Assembly: GCA_036245805.1 (NCBI GenBank) | Contig: BTRK01000005.1 | Span: 17,894,984 to 17,958,983 of the forward strand | Reading direction: 5' to 3' | DNA length: 64,000 bases | DNA from: Pristionchus mayeri | Taxonomy: Eukaryota > Nematoda > Chromadorea > Rhabditida > Neodiplogasteridae | In this document: piece after piece, positions 1 to 10,900 of the stretch | Position numbering within the stretch: position 1 is the first letter of the stretch | Layout of the letters: the number at the start of each line of letters is the position of its first letter | Translations under genes and position numbers: made by a program | Notes under the pieces: model-generated | What the model was told of the DNA's origin: nothing | Seen by the model: only the letters and a program-made list of their open reading frames with translations | Database searches by the model: none

Positions 1-302
1 TTCATGTTTAATAGTTTATTTTAATAATTCATGAAAAATGAACTAGACAGACGTGATCACCATTCAATTCTTCCCCGGACACCATTCACGCTTAATTTTA
101 GCGACCTCTGGTATCTAGATATTCGGAAAATTTTGTTTTCCATGCGACGTCACCTGGGGCCAACGACCAATTGTTGAGCAAAGTGAATATGCCTATCGTC
201 ATCAGCATGCCAGATACCCCCAGAGTTACAGCGATTTGACCTTTTTAGCCGATTTCAAATATCCCCAGAATTGTCCGATTCTTACGCAAACGGGCTCTTA
301 TT
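1..302. repeat. Edge of an inverted-repeat DNA element, one terminus visible
   Basis: Positions about 271-302 carry a terminus reading attgtccgattcttacg followed by a C-rich cgggctcttatt end. This is nearly the same terminal sequence as both ends of the inverted-repeat element at 6289-6659. No partner terminus is visible between 1 and 270, so the other end probably lies outside the window or is lost. The remaining bases show no gene I can support. Confidence 0.4.
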
Positions 303-2161
303 AGTAAAAACTTATCCCATTGTCGGAGATTCTGTGGAGCTGATTCATCGAGGAAGAAGGGTTTCAACACAGTCTAGAGTGATGAGAGCATAATTAATTC
401 GAGATATCTTGTGGGAGGATAGATGATATCTGGAAATGAGTAAGCAAGTAGAACAGCATGATCTCTTGTGGATGGACCGGTGACACACATCTTGATTAAT
501 AATATTTAAGATCGTAAAATTCTACCCTTACCATTTGTCTGAATAAAAAAGTCTCTATTATTTATCTCATTTGTGCAACAAAATCATTCTTTAGTTTTCC
601 ATTGTTCCTCTCTCATCTCGGTATCCTTCTCATTCTTCACTGATTCATCTCGCCCTCCTTCGTACTCCTCTTTGCTTTTCTCTTCCATTCATTGCAGAGA
701 TGCTGTCACAGAAAGTACGATTTCCAAATTTCCTCTCAAATAGGGGAAGGAATGGAAGATTGCCTAACTCGCGTTCAAATTTCTTCCTTGCCATTGTGTT
801 CTCTGCATCTCAGCAGAAATTAGTCGGTCTCTTCATTAGCTTGCATTTCGTGTTTCCAAGCAACTGAACAACTTGCATACGAGATGCCATGCTCCCATAC
901 ACATGTTGTTTTTCTCTCTCCTCCCATGCTCGTGTCCAAGTAATCCAAAGTTTTAAGCAGATTTGTTCCCCAACCAGGACACATGTATTCGCGTAACACT
1001 TCATTTCCTCTTCCTTCTCCATTCAACGGCGGCAGTTTTCGCATATTGTTTGCACAATTGCGTATGAAAGGACAGTCGGCCTCTTCAAAGTGATCCCACT
1101 TTTCTCCACTCTCTCTCACTATGGGATAACTTCAATAAGTTCTCCCCCTCTCATTCCCTCGATCTCGCCCGTTCAGTCCCATTTATTCTGCACTTATTCC
1201 CTTGCCCGACCTTCATCTCTTGATTCGCTTTCATCCCTGTCGCAATAAGTTTCGCACCCCTGGAGAGATTGGGGAAATTCCCTCTCGATTGGGAGAGACG
1301 GAAGGGATTGCGAGGGTGAGAGATCCTGCTGCCACGTTATGATCTCCACTTCAATTCAGTTTCTCGCGTTCAGTTTGTTCCTAATTTGAGTATCTAGTTT
1401 ATTGACTCTCTTCATCTCGGATGTTCACTCGAAGAGCAGAGAAAGGAAGAGAGAGCGGGAAATAAAGAGAATGTCTCCTTAGCTTTTTTTTTACTCTCAA
1501 TTCAGCATTAGTTCTTGTTCAGTAAGTTGAGAGATCTGCTTTTCCACATCTGCTGAAAGACAGCCCTTTCCCCTTCCGTAGCATCGGGAGTTACAAATTG
1601 GCCATACTTCCATCTCTCGCAAACAACGCGTTTCTTGTCTCTTGGCTGAAACAAAGATGCGTGAGACAGGGGTGTTTCTTCTTCCGAAACAACCTCTTTG
1701 GAGGGATATTTTGACATTCAAGAAAGGGTAGAGCGAGGGATGGCATTTGACATCGACATTTCGGCAACGGTTCTGCTTGTTATCATTTATTCATTCGAAA
1801 TAATTTCAGCTGACCTCCACTATTGTGAGATACAATCCCGCTATGTTTCACACATTTCACATAATTTTAAATTTGTGCGTGCTTATGCCTTTCTTGTCAT
1901 TTTCACTCTCATCACCTGATATATTCGACAGTTCGTCTGATTCTAATGAGCTGTGAATCCAGAATCTGTGAAATTAGTACAACGCGAGTTTAGCCAATTT
2001 GCGAAACCCTTTTACCTTAATATCGTTTGCCGAAAATGGAGTTACCGTGTTGTCATGACCTTCCATTTTGTCCCTCTCTTGTTGATAGCTGGTCTCCGCC
2101 CAATATTTTCCTATTCTAGAATAATCACTATTATTTCCTCGTTCGAACTTCCTAGTTTCAG
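303..2161. other. Intergenic region upstream of the acyltransferase gene
   Basis: Only short open frames occur here (the longest about 99 codons, at 820-1119 on the minus strand) and none resembles a known family or has convincing splice partners. The stretch 600-1480 is CT/GA-rich, which is common in nematode upstream regions. I see no RNA gene. Confidence 0.5.
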
Positions 2162-5100
2162 ATGGCTAAAGTGAAGAGGCCTGATATACAGGGAATACGA
2201 GGTTATTTCATGTCTATTTTTTAGACAATTGCAACGGGTTCATTGAAATCGGGATTCAGATGTTTTTCCTACCAAAAAGTGATTGTGCTTAGACTAATTA
2301 CCCGAATATCTGGGACGTTCACTGGAGATTCTGGCCTTATCTTTGAGCTACCGAAAATTCGGAACTTCTTGGATAGTTGACCCATCCCGCTATTCTCCCC
2401 TATCATTTTTCATTCCCTCCTCCATTGCAAAGGAGTTGTGTGACCGAAACACTAGGAGAGATGCCTAGAAATGAATGGGGTAGAGGATGGGGGTGGGTCA
2501 ATTATTCAAGAAGTGCTGAAAAAGTTCTCATTTATAGAATCAAGGGAACGCAATTCAGAATAAAATGGTCTGATCATTCAAAATGGAGCTGTACTGTTCT
2601 CTTGTAGGTCTTGCCATCGCTTCCGTGCTCGGATTCCATCTCAAGGAAGCTCAGTTCCCCGCTGGATTCGTCGGAGTGGACATGTGAGTTCCTTCTCTCT
2701 CTATGAGATCAGAGAAAGAAAGAGAGTGTGCTCCCTTTGATCTTTGATCTCTGCAGTTTCTTCGTTCTCTCTGGCTATCTGATGTCGTCGATTCTCGCTC
2801 GAGAAAGGACTATCGACACGACAGGTTCGATCCTCCCTCCAAGCATAGATACAAACACAATATCTGATGTTTACAGCGACTAAATAACAGTAATTAGATC
2901 GATAATGACATTATTTTTAGAGAAAGCATAAATAGTAGTATTTATTTAACTAGAATGTAAAAATGGTCGTATCTCCGATTCACATGCTATCTTTGTTATT
3001 AAACGAAAGGAATGGAGAGGGACAGACTCGACCTCTCTTCTTCAGTGCTCTTCACCTTCTACACTCGTCGCTTCAAACGCATCGTTCCCCTCTACTCTCT
3101 CCTTCTCATCGTCCTCTTCCTTCTCGTTCCTCTCCTCCTTCTGGCGAAGGACGTCGCCAAGTAAGCAGACCGATGTCATCTTTGAGACAAAGAGTACCTA
3201 GAAAATTATTTTAAAATTGTGAATTTCTGGATTAATTTCTCATAGATTTCTGACCGACGTTGTCTGGGCAGCAGCCTTCGCGACGAATATTCACTCAGTC
3301 GTTGAGAAGACGGACTACTTCGCAGAGGTTTGTAGATAGTGATGCTGCAGTGTTTCTTCACTGTTTAGGGAACTTGACGCATTCCTTAGCCGAAAAATAT
3401 TTGTCATGTTTTTTTTATCGTACACCACGTGGTGCTTCATCAGATACAGAAATGTGCGAGAATGAGAGGGGATAGCGAGATAAGAGAAGAGAAGAAAAGA
3501 AACGTATGGGGGAGAGGGGTGGAGGGGGGGGGGGGCAGGAGACGATCACTTCCGATTCGAGTCGCGCGAGAGAGATATTCGAGGGGAGGGGGCCTCGAGA
3601 GCGGGAGAGTGGCCGCTATCCAATATATATCTTATTGGAGTCTTGGTTGACCTGAGATCGGAAAGTGTCGGAATGGCGGAAGAGAAGATGGAAGGGGTGG
3701 GGGGAGGGGAAAGAGAGCTAAAGATTTATAATTTCAATAGCAAGGGTATGTAGTAGATTAGGGGAATTTAACAAGTGAAGCTTAACAGTGTCGACAGATA
3801 AAAGGGGGTCACATGTCAGGTGTAATTTATTGAGAAGTCGAGATGTTCTGTGGGCGAAAGAGGATCTTAAATTTTCCTTTCGGAAGGAGGGAATATGAAG
3901 AACAAATGCACTATGGCGTCTACTAATTGCTCTATAAGTGTAGAAATTACTAATTGGTAATTCGGCAAGATTTGCGAAAATTTTGAGAGCTAAAATAATA
4001 TCTATGACAATGCGGCGAGAATAAAGAGAATGTAGCGAGTAAAGGGCTAGTCTATCAGAATAGGAAGGAATAGATGTACATGAATCTACTCGAGAACAAC
4101 GATAGAACAAAAGTCTACTGAACAGATGATGTACTTTCTCTAGTTTGCGGATTCTACCGGATGATGAGGGAGACCAAACTGGGGAAGCATATTCTAATAC
4201 TGGGAGAATAAACGACTTTATGTAAGGGGCAGTAATAGTACAAGCTATGCTACGAAAGAGGAGATAGACCAATGATGAGGCCTTATGACAAACAATTTGA
4301 ATATGAGAGTCAAAATTCAAAAGAGGATCGATATGAACATCTAGATCTTAGATTGAGAGGCTATAAGGTTGCAGGAAGATAGTGAGTAAGTGGGGCGGGG
4401 ATTGTTTTGCCTAGATGGAGTATGTTGCATTTCTTTTCTGCAACTTCTAACTGCCATGTTATGCAGTAGTCTATGAAGCTATTAATACCAGATTGGAGTT
4501 GGGAGAGGGAATCAGAAGGGGAGAGGGGGTCGAAAGTAGTGAAGAGTTTGATATCATCAGCAAAGAGCCATGTACAATAGCAATTCGGATATAGTAGTGA
4601 AATGATAGAATAGAATCACAGACTTAGCATTGCAGCTATTCGATTCGAACGTCCTCACACACACGTGGTCACTCGGCGTGGAGATTCAGGTACCATTGAT
4701 CTACAGTACTCCTCAGTTATCGTTTCTTCTACAGTACTACTTGGTGGTTCCCTTCCTCGTCAACTTGCAGAGACTGCTGGGGGAACGACTGACTCTATCC
4801 TATCTGATCGTCCTCCTGACCGGTATTCACTCTCAATATGTTAATATCAATGAGCAGCATACTCAAGGTATTGTGTCAAAATATGAGAGTGACATGATTC
4901 AGCGTCGTTCTCCTTCCAATGCTGGTCTTCTCCCAATGTCTCCTTCAATGCTCTTCCCTCTCGAGTCTGGCAGTTCCTAGCTGGAGGAATCGCCCATGAG
5001 GTGAAAGGGGAGACAGGAGTGATGAGTTCCAAAAATATTTGCGCTTATCACAGTATTTCAGTTGATCTCCTGGCACAGTGGACCTCCGTCGACTATTCAG

Positions 5101-8100
5101 GTGAGTCGACAATCGAACAAGGAATACTACGTAAGGAATAGCTGGAGAAGATGGGATGCTGCAATACTGGAATGGTCAATAGAAGATGAGCGATTGTAGA
5201 CAGAGGGTAAGTCTTACTCGCCTCTTCCCTCGTCTGACGTCCTCCCTCTACTGGAAGAAGAGGAGAAAGAGGGAATAGAGGAGGTTCACTTGAGCGAGCC
5301 TCGGAGGACTTACAGAGATGGTGGGAGGTTTTTTGGTGGCTAACCGTTAGTGGAGAAAGGGCTACTTCGAAGCATGACAGAGCGCAAATAAAATTCACGA
5401 AAGACGCGATTGAGGAGAAACTAAAGTTGTGAGGATATTATTATGAGTAGGGATGACAATTCAATGATTCAAGGGACAAGGGAGTGCGGCTGATGCAAAT
5501 CGCCTCATTATTCCTTGGAGGAGGATGGGAGAGAGAGAGGGAGAGATGGCGATCCTTGAAGGAGGATTGCGGATGAAACAGTGCTTTGAGTTGACAAAAA
5601 GACATTAAACTAGAGGATTTGCATAATCATAACGAGAACTATGAAGTTAGATCACTTTACATTGATTTCCTATATTCGTGAGGTCATCGATGGGACTTTT
5701 GAATGCACGTGTCTTATTCTAGCGTACTTTCGTGCTGGTTCTCCATCAAAGATATTGAATTTCACTCACTCAGTACTAGGAAAAGACATTTTATAGATTG
5801 TAAGGTCTCATCTCATCTCTTTTAGTAAGAAGTTACGGGAATGAGCGGAATGAAGTGGGAAAGCGACTAACTTCCGTATTGTTTCGACTACCTGTTGATA
5901 GCCCTAGTATTTCTGAGATAGCCCTAATACTTCTGATGTACTCTACTCGATGGCACAGGATGCATCATACCAGATTTGAGACACAGAATTAGCAATAATA
6001 GGTAAAACAAGCTTGTTTTCATCAGAATGGTCTGGTAACGTCAGGTAACAGAAATCAATCTAAACTACCCTAATCACGTTGCACTTATTGGTGTTATGCA
6101 AATCCTAAAATTTCGAACGTTTTGATCAACGTTAAGCACCTGTTTACCCGTGATCCTTCTTCAAGGATTGCAATCCTTGAAGGAGGATGACCGCTCCCTC
6201 TCGTCCTCCTCCAAGGAATGATGCGATTTGCATCCTGTGGAGAATCGAGAGGGAGCGCTCCCTCTCATCCTTGAATTGTCATCCCTAATTATGAGCCCGG
6301 TTTCGTAAGAATCGGACAATGTACTGAAGGGTCTGGCACAGCACTTTTTCGAAAACTTGTGGGAAGGGGTTCTCGAGTGTGCTGATTATCGTGGTCAACT
6401 TCATTTTGCACCATCTCGTTCGGTTTGACCAGGCTGCATATAGGCACTGTGTTGAAAGTTTGGCGGAAATTCATCATTCGGTTCTTGAGTTATAATGAGA
6501 AGGGCACATAGTGCCTACATGCAGCCTGGTCAAACCGAACGAGATGGTGCAAAATGAAGTTGACCACGGTAATCAGCAAACTCGAGAACCCCTTTCCACA
6601 AGTTTTCGAAAAAGTGCTGTGCCAGACTTTGTTCGACTCTTAGGCAAACGGGCTCTTATGGTGATAATATCAGGTTGTCGGGAAAGTCTTTGTCACTGGA
6701 TTTGTTTTTACACTGCTCGCCACAAATGCACTTTGATTTTCCCATGTTCCTGGTGAATAACAATCAGTGATGGGACTTTATAGTAAACAACTCCCCATTC
6801 CCTTTCCTTCAGTCAAGCATCAACGATTTGTGTTCCTGGTGCCACACACTTCCGACATGTTTTGATTTACCTCTCTCTATTCTACACCACGATGAAGGAT
6901 TTGGAGACCCTACTGAAGAATGTTTATGACATACATTCCCCTCTACAACACCTTCAGGAATTGGATCCACTTTTCCCTCAATGAATGGGGTCGATCGGGA
7001 GACCGCGTTAGTTACATTTTGAAACTTTGTAGAAAGCTGCTGAAACGGACCCATTTCAAATTGCCAGTGAAATGACTATTGCACTTAGAGTCCACCATAG
7101 CACTGTCAGAGAAGGCTTGAGATCTCTTGAAATGAGGAAATGTATAGGTCGATTCATATCCAATTATCTGAGCCAAGCCAGCCGAGACCGTCGAGTCGAT
7201 GATTTCATTACTCTCCTCATTCTCCGAGGTGGGGTTCGATGGCTGGAACGGCTCATAACGGGAAATGAGACGTGGGTCCTCTACGATAACAACCACATAA
7301 GAACCCAGAGGGTTGGAGAAAGAGACACTCCACAGGGTGTCTCCAAACTTGACCCGCACCCCGAGAAAAACAAGCTGTCCATGTGGTTGGGAGTGGACGG
7401 CGTGTTCTACTCGGAGCTACTCCCTGAAGGCATGGCAATCATCGGGGGCAAGTACGTCACACAACTACAGAATTTGAAGTTTGAAGTCGATCGTTCAATC
7501 GAAAAGGGCAAAAAAAGTGAATAATCAGTAAAATAGCCCTAGTCCCTAGGTGTCCAATCAAATCAAGCAGGAACTGGCTGGATACAGATGGATGGTTCTC
7601 CATTACCCCCCGTATTCTACTGACTTGGCCCCTTCCAATTAGTGGCTTTTTGCAGACCTGGCCCATGCCGTTCAAGGTAGGGCTTTCAATTCACGTGAAA
7701 GTCTCGAGGTTGAACTCGAGCAATACTTTCATTCACACCAAGGCGGGTTCTAAAGGGAGGGGATCCATACATTGCATGTACGTTGGGCACATATTTACAA
7801 TAATGAGGACAAGTATAATTGAACTCATGATTTCCCTTTGCCCAAGAAATAACGTTTTGAAAAAGTGACAAAGACTTTCCCTACAACCTAATATTTATCT
7901 GATTCCCTTACCCCAAATAAAATGTTCGGTTACAGTCTTCCTCTCCGCTCTCACATCCATACTCTCCATCCTTCTCATCTGCCTCTCACTCTCACCCTTC
8001 TCCTTCCTGCCCAATCAGGGTGAGCTGCAGTACTCCCCACCGTACTCCTACAGTACTCTCTCAGTCCTCCGTGCTTCTGCAATCGCTTTCACCTTGTGCG

Positions 8101-10625
8101 TGATTGTGCTAGGAAGGGAGGAGAAGAGGCAATCGAGGCTCCTCACTAATCGGTGAGGGGTTGATATATGTATCGAGAACTGACTAATTTCTAAATAATG
8201 TTTATCACATGTCATAAACAATACCAGCTAACAGTGCGTTCAATCATTTATCTCTCCTCAGTCTCATAGTGTATCTGGGCGACGTTTCCTATGTGGTCTA
8301 CCTCGTCCATTGGCCGGTTGTGATCATGTGGAAGAGCTACTGGGATTTGCACGATCTGCCAGTCAGAGGTGAGCCGTGCTCTCTTGTTCGACCAATTTCA
8401 GAAAAAAAATTAAATTAAAATAACTGTCCCAATTTGTATCAGATATCGTCATCTGTCTCCTCATCACCTTCCTCATCTCAACTCTCATCCATCACACACT
8501 CGAACAGATGTTCATCACGTCAGTTCATTTACAATAATTATTGCGGAAGAGATTGTCATCTCTTTGAATCATTCTCTGATAGTATTTTCAAAAGGCGCCT
8601 CTTCTAGTGCCTCTTCGACCGTCTCCTTCGTGGTGGTGGGAGTTATCTATCTCCTGATGCTCTGTGCCGTCCTCTTCCATCTCCCTCAACACCTCAATAA
8701 GGCAGTCGAGACGAAGGGTGAGCAGTTCTTCTCATAATTCCTTTGAGTTCCCATGTTCTCTTCTCAACAGTCAAACATTCTTCTCTACTGAATCCCTCCA
8801 CCTCTGGTGTACATAGGAGAGCTTTTCCCATTCTCATTCAGTTCCATTCGACGAAATCGTGGCAGCAGCTATCAAATGGAACGCACACGAGTCGCACATC
8901 CACTACTACAACGAACGACCTTTCAAAGTAAGGAAAATGCTGGTTCTGAAATTTAATTAGCAAAATATTCATTGAGATTTATCTGTCTCAAATTGTCATA
9001 GAGTTAATAATTCTCAGGAATGCGTAAACGACCCGGAGGGAATCAAAATGCGTGATGGATACACCCATCAGACACCCTACGAGTGCATTTGGGTAAGAGC
9101 AACAGTGGTTCCTTCATTTTTCTTCAAAGAAAGCACCCTGATAGAGTACTCTGCGTTTTTCATAACCTCTTCCTTTGCCTTGTCAGTTCGATAGTGCTTC
9201 AGAAACCGAATCACACCGGCAACATAAGCATCCTCGTGGTGGGAAATTCGATTTCTCATCGAGCGACGAAGATCCTCCATCCGATACTCGAGAAGAACGA
9301 AGATGTGAAGGAGTTGAGATTGTTCGCGGCGTCGGGTGAGTGAAGAGAACTTGATTCAACGCTGTTAAAGTCGCACGAAAACTCGCTCGAGTTTGCACTT
9401 ACTCAATCGTTTGTACCCAATCGCTCATAGATCGTGTATTTCAAGCATATGAGTTCATTAAATAAAAGAAAAAGTCCTGATAAGCTAAGACAAATAGCAC
9501 ACCTATTAAAACAACAAATTCATCCCCCTTCTCGTGGCTGGAAGAGCAGATCAATAACGAAAGATCAGAGATGAAATTATTGTATTCTTCTCAGCGTGTA
9601 AGCCAATCGAGGGTAACTGCCCGCAATTCTTCACAGCAATGATGAAGTTAGTGGAGAGGATGAAGCCAGATATAACCTTCCTCATCTACGACGAGTAAGT
9701 TGTTTTGGTGTTATTGTTGTTGTTTTGATGGCGAAAACAAACAAACGATCAGATCGATGCGTCTTCGTGCGAACATCGTGGACATCGAGACGGACAAAGC
9801 TCTCGCTGACTTCGTCGAATTCCTCAGGCCACTGAGGTGATCTTCACTGTTCCCAAATTGTTGAGAACTTCAAGAAATTGCAGTGCACATTCGAAGTATC
9901 TCGTTCTGGATGAATTCTACCCGAGTGCCATCACCACTGCTGGTGAGGAGGAGTGATTTTTGATCTTCTTCCGGACGATCTTTGATCTGTAGGAGTGGCT
10001 GCAAGCATGTATAAGCGACTGCTGCGAAACCAGTCACTGGACGACCTCAAGAGGGAATATCAGGTCGGATATTACATTCATTGCGATGACGGCATTTGAG
10101 TGTGCATCTTTACTTCCTTTTGATACCATACATGGAGATATGTAATTCTCTCCCATCAAATGCAAATTTGCATTCATAAAATATGTACTCCTATGGCGCT
10201 AGTGCGTAGGGATATTTGAAAAATTTGAACTGGGATGGTTTAGCCCTTCCTCGACATCTACTCCTTCTACTTCCGACGACTCGATCGACTGCCCTCTCAC
10301 TTCCCCAATCTCATCCGCCATAACACGAGTGGGCCTCTCTGTGCGGAGCAGCCAGGATCCTGCTGGTGGTGAGAAGGGAGAAGATGAGATATACATAGAG
10401 ATGGAAGGATTGCTCTGACCACTCAAGCTAGGCCAGAGTAACCATACTTGATATTGTAGAAGGGGATACTCGAGTTCCATTTATTTCCTCAGGTTCAACA
10501 GGGCGAATCTCCACGCGTACTTCACTGACAACCTGCATCTGACAGCAGATGGACTCGAGTTGGAAAAGGAATCGTATGCCAAGATTGTCGAGCAGTTGAT
10601 AGGGAAAGTGAAGAATCAGAGTTGA
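2162..10625 (+). CDS. Acyltransferase-3 family membrane protein with C-terminal SGNH domain (OAC-like)
   Basis: Multi-pass integral membrane O-acyltransferase of the kind greatly expanded in nematodes (oac genes). The start ATG at 2162 gives MAKVKRPDIQGIRG, and splicing 2201 to 2608 joins it in frame to GLAIASVLGFHL, the conserved first helix. Further family marks follow in order: GFVGVDIFFVLSGYLMSSIL (about 2660-2800), FYTRRFKRIVPLY (about 3056-3100), HTWSLGVEIQ (about 4655-4690), LPSRVWQFLAGGIAHE (about 4950-5000) and YLGDVSYVVYLVHWPV (8273-8325). The C-terminal part, from about 9200, is an SGNH hydrolase-like domain with GNS (about 9240) and a terminal DNLHLTADG (10530-10560). There are about 22 exons, and the stop is at 10623-10625. 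Two introns are swollen by mobile elements (3331-4632 and about 5101-7936). A small exon at about 5064-5100 is less certain. The substrate cannot be told from sequence. Confidence 0.88.
3718..4620 (-). mobile_element. 5'-truncated non-LTR retrotransposon (LINE) reverse transcriptase fragment
   Basis: Read on the minus strand, the intron contains a FADDIKLF run (the catalytic box of reverse transcriptase, DNA about 4541-4564). It is followed by a helical stretch ending EKKCNILHLGK. After a stop codon and frame change comes a 200-codon open frame (4320 to 3718) with the typical LINE thumb segment SFILPVLEYASPVWSP and RKLEKVHHLFSRLL. The upstream polymerase motifs, the endonuclease and ORF1 are missing, so this is a dead fragment inserted antisense to its host gene. 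The clade (CR1-like or other) cannot be fixed by eye. Confidence 0.8.
5448..6287. mobile_element. Non-autonomous DNA transposon with about 125-bp terminal inverted repeats
   Basis: The left end (tagggatgacaattcaa, from 5448) is repeated in reverse complement at the right end (ttgaattgtcatccta-type, ending 6287). The similarity continues inward for about 125 bp through matching blocks such as gatgcaaatcgc and ccttggaggagga. The 570-bp centre encodes nothing recognisable. It lies in the long intron of the acyltransferase gene. Confidence 0.75.
6289..6659. mobile_element. Palindromic MITE-like element, about 370 bp
   Basis: Two arms of about 180 bp (6289-6480 and 6490-6659) are reverse complements with scattered mismatches; the shared core includes accgaacgagatggtgcaaa. 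Translating either arm outward gives the same meaningless peptide, which explains the paired short open frames on opposite strands. The terminal sequence tatgagcccgg is shared with the element at the window's left edge. It abuts the preceding element and lies about 10 bp from the mariner copy. Confidence 0.75.
6670..7891 (+). mobile_element. Decayed mariner/Tc1-superfamily element with terminal inverted repeats
   Basis: The ends are near-perfect inverted repeats: 6670 starts tcaggttgtcgggaaagtct and the right end, read in reverse, is ttaggttgtagggaaagtct. TA dinucleotides flank both ends. The 1.22-kb length is typical of mariner. The interior encodes recognisable transposase pieces on the plus strand: the helix-turn-helix segment with HHSTVREGLRSL (about 7090-7130) and the catalytic-domain stretch GNETWVLYDNN (about 7260-7295) and YSELLPEGMAI (about 7410-7440). 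The reading frame is interrupted, so the copy is inactive. Confidence 0.85.
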
Positions 10626-10900
10626 TCGGAAAGTAATTCTTTTTTGTTGTTGAGTATCTATTTGCCAGTGCCTCTCTGACGGGTAAATTCTTGTTATTGT
10701 TATCTTGTGTACAAGCCTAAAAGATGAGGTCCTTCCCACAGAGGTCAATCATGAGCAGTCAAAACACCCATCCAATGCCATTTACTACGCTTTTTATCGG
10801 CGAATATCACGTCAGTTAAGTGAGAGTTGCGACGGTGATCACGGAAGAGGAAGAAGGGGCGGGGTCAGCGATGGGGCGTGGCCTTGACTCCTCCCTCCCA
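10626..10900. other. Convergent intergenic spacer
   Basis: This is the gap between two converging 3' ends. It contains the GC-rich ggggcggggtcagcg motif seen again in neighbouring introns, and no gene. Confidence 0.5.

Noticed and set aside
820..1119. 99-codon minus-strand open frame near the left edge
   Set aside because: No signal peptide, domain or splice context; expected by chance in a spacer of this length.
1698..2174. Two plus-strand open frames of 73 codons upstream of the acyltransferase gene
   Set aside because: Hydrophobic by composition but with no start context or partner exons; the second overlaps the true first exon in a different frame.
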